Source: Photobacterium lipolyticum (GTDB lineage: Bacteria > Pseudomonadota > Gammaproteobacteria > Enterobacterales > Vibrionaceae). From it: 64,000 nucleotides of DNA. Below, piece by piece: positions 27,526 through 36,312 of the stretch (positions are counted from its first letter, which is position 1; the number at the start of each line of letters is the position of its first letter). A model generated the notes under the pieces. It was not told the origin of the DNA. It did no database searches and saw only the letters and a program-made list of their open reading frames with translations. A program made the position numbers and the translations under genes. Location: assembly GCF_003026475.1 (NCBI RefSeq), contig NZ_PYMC01000009.1:124001-188000 (forward strand), written 5' to 3'.

Positions 27526-28972
27526 CAAGATAGGACACCTACGGTGTCAGCAGTCACGCTGTAAGCTCATCATTCCCATAAAGAATAGTGAGCGCTATAA
27601 TCCTTCACTATGTACACTCCTCGCCCCCTAAAACTACTCTACCTAAGAAACAAAGCCTGGTACCACATCACTCAACGCTATATCGACATCCGGGATGTCG
27701 TCATGGAAAACGTCACGAAGATGTTAGCGTGTGGCACGCTGGTCATGGGGAGTCGTACTTACACCTGCAGCAATGGCCGCTATTTGCACACGAAAACACT
27801 GGGCAACACCTGTAAAAGTCGCGCCTGCAATTCTTGCGGGGTGAAATGCACCAACCAATGGATAGCAAAACAACAATCCATATTACCCGACTGCGAATGG
27901 CAACATATCACGTTCACCATGCCCGACATTCTGTGGCCAATCTTCAAATCCAACCGTCATTTACTTGAGCATCTCTTTCGTTGTGCCAGCGACGTATTAC
28001 TCCATTGGGCAAAACAAAAAAAACATCGATGTTGGAATGTTCAGCGCTCTTCATACCTTTGGTCGCCAGCTGACATGGAATACCCACATCCATTTATCGG
28101 TCACCCGTGGCAGATTATGCATAAAAAGTGGCAAGTGGAAGCCCATCTATTTTAACGAAAAGGTGGTCGCACAAAGCTGGAAAACCAAGATCCTGACCTT
28201 ATTACGCCAGCAATACAGTCAGTTGCTATTACCAGAGGCGATGGTCAATCAAATTCGTGATTATCAGGAATGGAGCTGGTATTTAGACCCGCTTTATAAC
28301 CGCTACTGGCGAGTGTTTTTTGCGAAGAAAACCAAACACGCAAAGCAAACCGTGAACTACCTGGGGCGCTATCTAAAACGACCACCGATAGCCGCATCGC
28401 GGCTTAAACATTACGATGGAAAGATATTACGTTTGTATTTTTGAACCATCGAACCAACAGTATGAGACAGACACGCTGACGCAGGAATCGATGATCCTGC
28501 GTATCAACGATCATATCCCCGAGAAGCATTTTCGAATGCTCCGTTACTATGGATTCTTGTCGAATCGTCGACGAGGAGAGCAGTTACCGTTGGTTTACAA
28601 AGCGTTAGAAATGGACGTGGAGCCTGCACTGACATTGAGTTTTGCGGCCTTGATGAAAGAATTCACGAATATCGATCCCTACGCGTGCATCTTATGCGGT
28701 GGTCGCCTGGTATTTAACACTTACCACCGGGGTTTATCGACCTCAGAACTCATTCATCATCAGCGTTCGCTGGCCCTGATGAGGCCAATTAGAACGTAAT
28801 GTAGGGTAGATCTATTCAAAAATGGGAAGTGGTTATTTTTGGCACAAAAAGTAAGCCGAAAGTAACAGTTTGTATGCGCTTCGCGACCACTCGTTCTCAT
28901 TTCATTACTCATCGTCTACCTCATGCAGCCTATCTTGATGGTTAGATCATATTGAGTTTCCTAACCATCAAG
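27526..28972 (+). mobile_element. IS91-family insertion sequence, copy A (defective)
   Basis: About 1447 bases, defined by alignment to copy C (31714-33147): identity begins at CAAGATAGGACACC and ends at CTAACCATCAAG. Near the left end GACACC-TAC-GGTGTC forms a hairpin. At the right end CTTGATGGTTAG...CTAACCATCAAG forms a perfect 12-bp inverted repeat, a plausible rolling-circle origin or terminus. There are no terminal direct repeats, as expected for IS91 elements. Both ends carry CAAG, one of the tetranucleotides favoured as IS91 target. Its right end abuts the left end of the fragment starting at 28969. Confidence 0.85.
27610..28799 (+). pseudogene. IS91-family transposase, copy A (frameshifted)
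   Basis: This HUH/Y2-type transposase would be about 397 residues when intact. The N-terminal zinc-binding region (HTKTLGNTCKSRACNSCG), the HUH histidines (THIHLSVTRG) and the tyrosine motif YLGRYLKR are all present but in different frames. An eight-A run near 28016 has one A too many compared with copy C. Near 28420 and 28457 one A is missing each time. The start (five Cs in CTCGCCCCC) and the middle segment (FNEKVVAQSWKTK) are intact here but broken in copy C. It cannot make a full protein unless frameshifting occurs. Confidence 0.85.
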
Positions 28973-29232
28973 ATTGGCTGCCTGCGGCAGCAGTTACGTT
29001 GCAAGCTCATTATTCTGATAGATAATAGTGAGCGCTATAATTCCTCACCATGTACATACTTCGTCTTCTAAAACGACTCTCCCTAAAAAAACAAAGCTTA
29101 GTGCCACATCGCTGAACGCTATAACGATGTTTTCGATGTCATCATGGAAAACGTCATGAAGATGTTAGCATGTGGCTCGCTTGCCATAGGGCGTCGTACT
29201 TACACCTACGGCAATGATCGCTGATTGCACAC
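28969..29232 (+). mobile_element. diverged 5' fragment of the same IS91-type element
   Basis: From CAAGATTGGCTGCC the sequence aligns with the left end of copies A and C at clearly lower identity through the transposase start. The reading frame is disrupted, and similarity ends near TTGCACAC (29232). The terminal hairpin is kept with different bases: GCTGCC-TGC-GGCAGC here against GACACC-TAC-GGTGTC in A and C. It is an older relative, truncated on the right. Confidence 0.8.
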
Positions 29233-29275
29233 AGTTCATAGCGGGTCTTTGATGCTCATACATCCGCCAAACTGA

Positions 29276-29434
29276 GTGTTTGAGAAAGTGGAAATTGACC
29301 ATTCTCCACTGGATCTGCTATTGCAACGCTATAACGCACTTTCTTGGGAAGATGTGGTGAGAAATGGGCGTTTCCTCATTCCGTACTCTCTGGTTAACAT
29401 CAATCAATCTTTGACAGGTATAACCAGATATTAG
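29276..29434 (+). pseudogene. possible remnant of a gene 3' end
   Basis: An open stretch of 52 codons from a GTG reads FEKVEIDHSPLDLLLQRYNA and ends SLTGITRY before TAG. The composition is protein-like but it has no ribosome binding site and begins right after an in-frame stop and the broken IS fragment. It probably is the tail of a gene cut by the IS insertion. Family not recognised. Confidence 0.3.
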
Positions 29435-29456
29435 TACTACTTATTTCAATAAATAA

Positions 29457-29486
29457 GCGATCTCAGGCTGTAATACCTGAGATCGC
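29457..29486. repeat. perfect 11-bp inverted repeat
   Basis: GCGATCTCAGG, an 8-base loop, CCTGAGATCGC, between the IS fragment and the esterase gene. No T run follows on either strand, so a terminator role is doubtful. Confidence 0.5.
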
Positions 29487-29649
29487 CGGCTTGATATTAC
29501 GACAATTACGATTTATTGCCGAGTAGGATCGAGCAGGGACAGCAAACCAAAACAGACTAACAGAGCAGCTTTTGAGGTCAAAACCCTCAATAAGGTAATA
29601 CCACAAGCATTACTGTTGTGCACAGCCCATTTCCTTTTAGGGATGTTTT

Positions 29650-31317
29650 TTATTTACAGGAGTACGAATCGAGTTGATTTGGATCTCCTTTACCGTTGTA
29701 TCGGGCAGTTTTCGGGTATGGACACAACGGCTGTTTTTTGTCTGGGAACGCTTTAGCTGATGCAGTCAAATAATCTGGTGCTTTATTTTGTTCAACCCAG
29801 TCTTCAATCGCTTGCAAAGGATCAAAATCATCCAATGCAGGGCCACCTCCACAGTGAGTCATACCTGGAACCATAAATAGACGGGTCCATTCCTGTTGGC
29901 GTGAAAAATCACCATGATCTGTGTTTTGCAGGAGGCGCTGATACCAGTTGATAATGTCATTGGCGGAGAATACCGGATCGGAAAATCCATGGAATATCAA
30001 CATTTTACCGCCACGAGATCTATAAGTATTCATGTATGTTGATAATGCATCATGCAGTGCGCCTGTTTCTTTTGTTTTCACAATATCTGCATCGAAATCG
30101 AACTGGGTGACCTTCATATCCGGAGCGGGAGGCGTCATAAAATAATTAACAAGCGCGCTAGCTCCCATCGTTGCATTGATCGCGTTTGGTTTATTTGCAT
30201 CTGTTGATGTACCCAGTTTCCAAACTCGCCAGCCAATGGAAGATATGCCTGCGTCATATGGCCAACTGCTGTAAAGCGCTTTGCCCTGACTATTGTGCGC
30301 ACCTTTAAATATTTTATCGATGGCAGCAACTTTTTCGGATGATAAGCAATTGTCTGTTTCACCTTCTTTTTTACACTGCAATACATCCAATTTGAAATCA
30401 CATTCTGGATAGTTGTTGATTATGCCGTCTTTTATACCATCTTTAGCATCACATTGTTTCAGAACAGCCTGACTAACCAAATGTAGGTCATGATTGGTCA
30501 GCGCCTGAGAAAGAATGGGATTACCTTGTTTATCTTTTGGGGCAATGCTGAGCAACACCTGAGTATCCCATGCTTCTGCCACAGCTGCTCGGGTTAGATG
30601 AAAACCGGCATTCCCAGCAACCACGCCATCAAATTCAGTGGGATAGCGCTGTGCAGCAATCATAGCTTCTCTTCCACCGTTTGAACATCCCATAAAATAA
30701 GAATGGCGACTTGGTTCATCGTAATATTTAGATATCAAGTACTTGGCCTGATCTGTCACCTTGCCTACAGCGGAATAGGCAAAGTCTAGACGTGCCTGTT
30801 GGTCAGCAGCAAAACTGAGATCCAGTCCTTGATGGCCACCATCCATTGAGACAACGGCATAACCCCGGGCTAGTGACGGTGGTGCTGATGATCCACTGCT
30901 CGGGATACTGCCAATAGCCTGTGCGAGAAAACCATCTGTTCCGCCCCCACCTTGAAACATAAAACGATTTTGCCAGTTATCAGGCATACGCAGTTCAAAC
31001 TGAATACCGTAAGGTTTGCCATCACTCCCGGTTCTCGCACCGATGGTGCCTTTGACAAGGCAATGTGTAGGCAAGTCATGATTGGCACCACTTGCCCCTG
31101 TTAATTCACGCATTGGGTCTTCGCCTGATTTTCCGGCTGTAACCCGTTCTGTATGTGATATCGTAACATTTGGCAGTGTTACTTTTTTCATTGAATTACA
31201 ATGTACTGCTGTAAAATCTTCAGCAAACACTGTGCTACTTAGTGTTGTTGCACATATTCCTACCGATAAAATCCAGTGATGTGCGCTGTTTATCTTCTGT
31301 CGTTTGATTATGTTCAT
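29650..31317 (-). CDS. secreted tannase/feruloyl-esterase-family hydrolase
   Basis: This 555-residue exported esterase has a signal peptide ending near STVFAED. The catalytic set of the tannase family is visible: CS-containing nucleophile motif MGCSNGGREA, Asp in HGFSDPVFSA, and HC in PGMTHCGGGP; the CS and HC cysteines usually form a disulfide next to the active site. A calcium-type loop (CDAKDGIKDGIINNYPEC) matches the family lid domain. It would cleave aromatic acid esters such as feruloyl or galloyl esters; the substrate cannot be told. It is flanked by two IS91-type copies, so it may be mobile cargo. Confidence 0.88.
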   Translation of the reverse strand: MNIIKRQKINSAHHWILSVGICATTLSSTVFAEDFTAVHCNSMKKVTLPNVTISHTERVTAGKSGEDPMRELTGASGANHDLPTHCLVKGTIGARTGSDGKPYGIQFELRMPDNWQNRFMFQGGGGTDGFLAQAIGSIPSSGSSAPPSLARGYAVVSMDGGHQGLDLSFAADQQARLDFAYSAVGKVTDQAKYLISKYYDEPSRHSYFMGCSNGGREAMIAAQRYPTEFDGVVAGNAGFHLTRAAVAEAWDTQVLLSIAPKDKQGNPILSQALTNHDLHLVSQAVLKQCDAKDGIKDGIINNYPECDFKLDVLQCKKEGETDNCLSSEKVAAIDKIFKGAHNSQGKALYSSWPYDAGISSIGWRVWKLGTSTDANKPNAINATMGASALVNYFMTPPAPDMKVTQFDFDADIVKTKETGALHDALSTYMNTYRSRGGKMLIFHGFSDPVFSANDIINWYQRLLQNTDHGDFSRQQEWTRLFMVPGMTHCGGGPALDDFDPLQAIEDWVEQNKAPDYLTASAKAFPDKKQPLCPYPKTARYNGKGDPNQLDSYSCK

Positions 31318-31713
31318 CCAATCCCCCTTTCAGTGACAGTATTGTTCACCTGAATAACCGTATGTTTTAGATATTCGCTAAGTATAGTGGCTTGATACAT
31401 CATTGTAGGCTATGAGGGCAGTTTGCTGGCTGCACGGTTAATTACCTCTTCATTGTTGACTGCGCAATTGCGAACGAAGGTGATACAAAAATAATCATTC
31501 TTATCTTCTACACAACTCTTCGTCATTAACCTACTCAATGATTCTGGATATATTAGAGCTATTTTTTTAGATAAAAAAACCTAAATTTTGGATGATATAA
31601 AACTACTTTTTAGATGTATTTCTAGTGTCAATGTATTAGGTTTTTAAATTATGGGCATTGGGGTGCGTTTGGTAATAACACAGTTTAAGCGTCTTGAACG
31701 ACGTACTGGGAAC
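31318..31713. other. intergenic region between the esterase and IS copy C
   Basis: AT-rich sequence (especially 31555-31660) that should contain the esterase promoter. No gene, repeat or clear operator is visible. Confidence 0.4.
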
Positions 31714-33147
31714 CAAGATAGGACACCTACGGTGTCAGCAGTCACGCTGTAAGCTCATCATTCCCATAAAGAATAGTGAGCGCTATAATCCTTCACTATG
31801 TACACTCCTCGCCCCTAAAACTACTCTACCTAAGAAACAAAGCCTGGTACCACATCACTCAACGCTATATCGACATCCGGGATGTCGTCATGGAAAACGT
31901 CACGAAGATGTTAGCGTGTGGCACGCTGGTCATGGGGAGTCGTACTTACACCTGCAGCAATGGCCGCTATTTGCACACGAAAACACTGGGCAACACCTGT
32001 AAAAGTCGCGCCTGCAATTCTTGCGGAGTGAAAAGCACCAATCAATGGATAGCAAAACAACAATCCATATTACCCGACTGCGAATGGCAACATATCACGT
32101 TCACCATGCCCGACATTCTGTGGCCAATCTTCAAATCCAACCGTCATTTACTTGAGCATCTCTTTCGTTGTGCCAGCGACGTATTACTCCATTGGGCAAA
32201 ACAAAAAAACATCGATGTTGGAATGTTCAGCGCTCTTCATACCTTTGGTCGCCAGCTGACATGGAATACCCACATCGATTTATCGGTCACCCGTGGCGGA
32301 TTATGCATAAAAAGTGACAAGTGGAAGCCCATCTATTTTAACGAAAAGCTGGAGAACCAAGATCCTGACCTTATTACGCCAGCAATACAGTCAGTTGCTA
32401 TTACCAGAGGCGATGGTCAATCAAATTCGTGATTATCAGGAATGGAGTCGGTATTTAGACCCGCTTTATAACCGCTACTGGCGAGTGTTTTTTGCGAAGA
32501 AAACCAAACACGGAAAGCAAACCGTGAACTACCTGGGGCGCTATCTAAAACGACCACCGATAGCCGCATCGCGGCTTAAACATTACGATGGAAAAGATAT
32601 TACGTTTGTATTTTTGAACCATCGAACCAAACAGTATGAGACAGACACGCTGACGCAGGAATCGATGATCCTGCGTATCAACGATCATATCCCCGAGAAG
32701 CATTTTCGAATGCTCCGTTACTATGGATTCTTGTCGAATCGTCGACGAGGAGAGCAGTTACCGTTGGTTTACAAAGCGTTAGAAATGGACGTGGAGCCTG
32801 CACTGACATTGAGTTTTGCGGCCTTGATGAAAGAATTCACGAATATCGATCCCTACGCGTGCATCTTATGCGGTGGTCGCCTGGTATTTAACACTTACCA
32901 CCGGGGTTTATCGACCTCAGAACTCATTCATCATCAGCGTTCGCTGGCCCTGATGAGGCCAATTAGAACGTAATGTAGGGTAGATCTATTCAAAAATGGG
33001 AAGTGGTTATTTTTGGCACAAAAAGTAAGCCGAAAGTGACAGTTCGTATGCGCTTCGCGACCACTCGTTCTCATTTCATTACTCATCGTCTACCTCATGC
33101 AGCCTAATCTTGATGGTTAGATCATATTGAGTTTCCTAACCATCAAG
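31714..33147 (+). mobile_element. IS91-family insertion sequence, copy C (defective)
   Basis: About 1434 bases, nearly identical to copy A and in the same orientation. It carries the same left hairpin (GACACC-TAC-GGTGTC) and right-end 12-bp inverted repeat (CTTGATGGTTAG/CTAACCATCAAG). The 13-base length difference from copy A is fully explained by one 14-base deletion and five single-base indels. The right end lies about 110 bases before the first parS2 site. Confidence 0.85.
31798..32973 (+). pseudogene. IS91-family transposase, copy C (frameshifted, HUH mutated)
   Basis: Compared with copy A, the start has four Cs instead of five in CTCGCCCC, so the natural ATG runs into a stop after six codons. 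A 14-base deletion near 32350 shifts the frame again. The HUH motif reads THIDLSVTRGG: the second histidine is aspartate, from one C-to-G change (CAT to GAT). The poly-A run near 32206 and the downstream YLGRYLKR to C-terminal part are in frame here. The damage is complementary to copy A. Confidence 0.85.
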
Positions 33148-33258
33148 TGCTGAATTGGAGTTACCCCTCACGACGTTCATACTCAATGAAGCGAGGAGTA
33201 GAAATCAATTCTGCCGCGATTTTCGTCAATCAAACCAACGAATGCCAGCAAGAAGACT

Positions 33259-33273
33259 ATTTACAGTGTAAAT
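33259..33273. promoter_or_regulatory. parS2 site 1
   Basis: ATTTACAGTGTAAAT is a perfect match to the chromosome II ParB2 site nTTTACAnTGTAAAn. It lies between IS copy C and the FapA-type gene. Confidence 0.85.
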
Positions 33274-33304
33274 TCAACAGGGAAAATGGAGCATGCCTCA
33301 CCTT

Positions 33305-33319
33305 ATTTACAGTGTAAAT
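33305..33319. promoter_or_regulatory. parS2 site 2
   Basis: ATTTACAGTGTAAAT, identical to site 1 and 46 bases from it, just beyond the stop of the FapA-type gene. Confidence 0.85.
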
Positions 33320-33335
33320 CATGCTATGGAAGGGA

Positions 33336-34994
33336 TCATAAAGGGGCTAATTCAAGGATCTGTTCTTTGTAGACAATTTTACACGGCCCATGTTCCTGGC
33401 TCACGTTCATTACTAATTTTTCAAGTCGACAACTCACACCAGTATACAGATGGTTAAACGCCGTAATGGATACAGTCTTGCGTAACACGTCATATTCACT
33501 CTTCAAACAAGTGTAATGCGCTTTTAGCGATTTAATTTTCTCTATATGTCGGGTTCGTGTATCAATAACTTTCTGCACTAATTCTGCCGGACGCTGTGAT
33601 GATGGGATCTTCAATAGTTTATACTGCGCATCACGGATTTTCCCCATTTGTTCCCGTTCATGCTCAAGAGACTTATACGTATCAGCCAACTGACGACGCA
33701 ACACATGATAATTATTGAAGGCGGTAATTTCGGTTTGTACTCCCGCCGTAGCGCCGATATTAACGGCTTTAACACTGTAACCGGCATTGACACTGCCGCC
33801 ACTTAATGTGCCATGGCGTTTTGACGGATCGAAAACCGTCACTTCCCCTTGTGTCCGAATCTGGCAATGAAGCGCATGGAGTGAAAAGGCCACATCTTGC
33901 CCCGCATCAATCTCAACATACTGAGCAAACTTGGCGGTAACTTTTCCTCCCGCCTTAATATAACAGGCGAGGTCCTTATCTTTCTGCTGTTGCCTGCCGA
34001 TAAGGCCGTCTGCAACAACAATATCACCACCTGCCTTGAGCTCAGCTAATTCAACCACGCCGCTGATCGTAATACTGCCTGTCGCTATCACCTTCATGCC
34101 AGTCATGACATCGCCATTAATCACCACACTACCATCAAAATTAACATGCCCGGTACTGACATTGACTCCCTTAAGTATCAGTGCATCATCAACTTGCATG
34201 CCATTACCTTTGATGATCGGCATGCCGGCTTTTGACGCTACCAGCAGGTTTTCATTAATATCACTGATTTCAGTACCTTCACCCACATCAAAAGTGAACT
34301 CTTTACCCGGTATGGCCGCAAGTTCGTTACCAATAACATTAAAGCCGGCCACCCCTTTTGTTGCGGGAATACGGCGCATAATGGCCTGGCTCGCTTTTAC
34401 TGTTACCATCTCCCCCAAATTTCGCATATCTACGCGGCCATCATTTGTCGCCTGTGGCCGCAACACACGATGACTGGCATCGTCAACTAATGGCTCGAAC
34501 TGGCTATCGAGCCCATTCTCCGGAAGTCGGCCAAAAGCAACAGGTAAAGTAAACTTCTCACCAGGATCCAACTCGTGAGCTACGGCTAACAGTTCCTGTA
34601 GTTGATTTTTCCGAATACCTTTAATGATGTGATTTTCTTTCAGTGCGTTAACAAGGGTATTGCCTGCCACAGGCTCGCCGCCATAAGCACCGACAACCGT
34701 GATTGAGGCCGTCATTGAGTCAGCTTCCGTTTTTACCAAAAGCGTCGCATCTCTTTTTTCAGCAATAAGTAGACTTGTCGGCTCAATTTTGGTGTCGTCT
34801 GCTACCGGTGAATTTAAGATCTCCAACGCAGATTCAATCGCATTCTCAAACAAATAGAAATTACTTGCCTGATGATCAGCGATAGCTGCATAAATGTCGG
34901 CACGTTTGATTTCCATCACAGAACCTTGCTGTGGTTGCACAAGGATAGAAAGGCTGTGACCATCTTGAGACAGCTGTAGAAGCTGTTGCGACAT
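33336..34994 (-). CDS. FapA/DUF342-family protein
   Basis: This 552-residue soluble protein belongs to DUF342 (FapA). An N-terminal half (VVGAYGGEPVAGNTLVNALKENHIIKGI) is followed by the glycine- and valine-rich repeated beta structure of the family (GVNVSTGHVNFDGSVVINGDV, ATGSITISGVVELAELKAGGDIVV). A C-terminal coiled coil follows (ADTYKSLEHEREQMGKIRDAQYKLL and later RTRHIEKIKSLKAHYTCLKSEYDVL). The Vibrio FapA homologue is linked to flagellar assembly and signalling. No flagellar genes are nearby, so this is probably a paralogue of unknown role. The downstream parS2 pair places it in the origin-proximal domain. Confidence 0.8.
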   Translation of the reverse strand: MSQQLLQLSQDGHSLSILVQPQQGSVMEIKRADIYAAIADHQASNFYLFENAIESALEILNSPVADDTKIEPTSLLIAEKRDATLLVKTEADSMTASITVVGAYGGEPVAGNTLVNALKENHIIKGIRKNQLQELLAVAHELDPGEKFTLPVAFGRLPENGLDSQFEPLVDDASHRVLRPQATNDGRVDMRNLGEMVTVKASQAIMRRIPATKGVAGFNVIGNELAAIPGKEFTFDVGEGTEISDINENLLVASKAGMPIIKGNGMQVDDALILKGVNVSTGHVNFDGSVVINGDVMTGMKVIATGSITISGVVELAELKAGGDIVVADGLIGRQQQKDKDLACYIKAGGKVTAKFAQYVEIDAGQDVAFSLHALHCQIRTQGEVTVFDPSKRHGTLSGGSVNAGYSVKAVNIGATAGVQTEITAFNNYHVLRRQLADTYKSLEHEREQMGKIRDAQYKLLKIPSSQRPAELVQKVIDTRTRHIEKIKSLKAHYTCLKSEYDVLRKTVSITAFNHLYTGVSCRLEKLVMNVSQEHGPCKIVYKEQILELAPL

Positions 34995-35572
34995 AGAGAA
35001 ACTCCTTTCACTCTAGTGCGATATTTGAACCATAAGGACGGTTATGTAAGGTAATGATACTCAGTGAAATGATGCAACCATTTTAACCTATTGTTGGACA
35101 CTAGATGTAGAAGTGAGTTCACAATTCAGATAGAGACGGAATGATTTAATTAACTATATGCTCAATATCGTTGTTAAGGCATGGGTGTAGAGTTGATAAC
35201 ATGAATAGCTATTCTAAAATTGACTGCATAAACAACCCAATATTGAACAAAATCATCCTCGCGAGACTTACAGGAAACATAACCGACATCAACACAAAAA
35301 TAAATGGGTAGTAATGCCCCGTAACAATTTAAACGTTGGGTCACTAACTACTCATTAATTTTTAAGTAAAAGTGCTCTGTAGATTATCCGGAGCGTAACT
35401 AATTGAAACTAAACAGATAAACAACTCAAAAGGCTGCCAATAAATATTGGCACAATAATCGCTATGAGGTAGGGAGATAACAATCTAGGACCTCTGCATA
35501 AACTTGCTGTTCTTCCCCCGATTATGACAGCAGGTTCAGTCCTTTTTAATGCCCCGAAGCTCGGGGCTTTTT
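34995..35572. other. 578-base gap between the FapA-type gene and the 35573 gene
   Basis: It contains the promoter of the FapA-type gene at its left end, the candidate sRNA and its terminator at the right, and otherwise AT-rich sequence without an open frame worth reporting. Confidence 0.4.
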
Positions 35573-35573
35573 T
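35380..35573 (+). ncRNA. candidate small RNA upstream of the convergent 35573-35965 gene
   Basis: A strong plus-strand terminator (35551-35573) ends a stretch with no plus-strand gene before it, since both neighbours (33336-34994 and 35573-35965) are on the minus strand. The palindrome TGCCAATA-AA-TATTGGCA at 35435-35452 may be an operator or hairpin. CTTGCTGT...ACAGCAGG near 35502-35533 can form a second hairpin. The 5' end is not fixed and no clear -10/-35 pair stands out, so it is a candidate only. Confidence 0.4.
35551..35573 (+). terminator. Rho-independent terminator (plus strand)
   Basis: GCCCCGA-AGC-TCGGGGC followed by a run of seven T. It reads in the plus direction towards the 3' end of the neighbouring minus-strand gene. 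Confidence 0.85.
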
Positions 35574-35965
35574 TAAATGATGTCAGAAACCAAAAACGTC
35601 AGTTCTTTGTCTGTTAACCAATTATTTTGATGGAACTCGTAGCAAAACAAACCTCTGCTAATAGCACTCGAACACTGCTCGGTGAGATAACCATCAAGAA
35701 GCGGGATCCCTTGCAGGCTCAATTCATAGGAAGCACTCACATCCATCGGAATTGCAGAGTCTAGAATCATGCTTTTTTTACTTAAACGAACAACAGAGAC
35801 CCTGGCCCCGACATCATAGAGGTTAGAGTCGGTGTAGATTGCATGCTTACGAATACGAGCCGCCAGACCACCATTATTCAGAGTGTAACTCAGGTTGGTA
35901 CGAAAAGAATGGACAGGTTCAAATAACCGCTTTAGCGCTTTGCTTTGGACTTTTACTAAGCTCAT
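35573..35965 (-). CDS. hypothetical protein (130 aa)
   Basis: I do not recognise this protein with certainty. It begins MSLVKVQSKALKRLFEPVHS, is cytoplasmic and beta-rich, and reads VVRLSKKSMILDSAIPMDVSASYELSLQGIPLLDGYLTEQCSSA. This loosely recalls PilZ-like or chemosensory adaptor domains, but no RxxxR and (D/N)xSxxG pair is present, so I do not assign one. GAGGGGGTG before the ATG at 35965 fixes the start; an upstream start would add six residues. It stands alone near parS2 sites 3 and 4. Confidence 0.6.
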   Translation of the reverse strand: MSLVKVQSKALKRLFEPVHSFRTNLSYTLNNGGLAARIRKHAIYTDSNLYDVGARVSVVRLSKKSMILDSAIPMDVSASYELSLQGIPLLDGYLTEQCSSAISRGLFCYEFHQNNWLTDKELTFLVSDII

Positions 35966-36242
35966 AACACCCCCTCGCGACAATCATTTCCTTATCTAGG
36001 CTCAATAATAAATACGATCAATCGAGAATTATAATGTTCAGTCCAAACTGTCTCTAACATGACAATTCAACTTAAAATCCGAATAAAATGAACACTATAA
36101 AAAAGATAACGACCTAAGACTTTTAACTCTAGACTAAAATTCTAGAATAGGTGAAATCCAGTATTGATAATTTCGCTCGCTGTAAATTATTTTGTCTTGT
36201 TAAACATTTCGTTTAAAACAAGTGTTTTACAACATGAGAAGG

Positions 36243-36257
36243 ATTTACAGTGTAAAC
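36243..36257. promoter_or_regulatory. parS2 site 3
   Basis: ATTTACAGTGTAAAC keeps the TTTACAnTGTAAA core; only the outer base differs from sites 1 and 2. Confidence 0.8.
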
Positions 36258-36275
36258 CAAGCAATGGGGTTACTA

Positions 36276-36290
36276 ATTTACACTGTAAAT
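36276..36290. promoter_or_regulatory. parS2 site 4
   Basis: ATTTACACTGTAAAT, a perfect core match, 33 bases from site 3 and just past the end of the PHP gene. Confidence 0.85.
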
Positions 36291-36312
36291 AAGTAAGGAA
36301 AGCAGGAAGACA

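Larger units (their letters stand above)
35966..36312. other. intergenic region with two parS2 sites
   Basis: About 350 bases with the promoter of the 130-residue gene and parS2 sites 3 and 4. No open frame of interest. Confidence 0.45.

Noticed and set aside
29457..29486. Inverted repeat near the esterase as a terminator
   Set aside because: No T run on either strand; kept only as a repeat.
34036..34473. Open frame of 145 codons opposite the FapA-type gene
   Set aside because: Antisense shadow of repeated valine and glycine codons.
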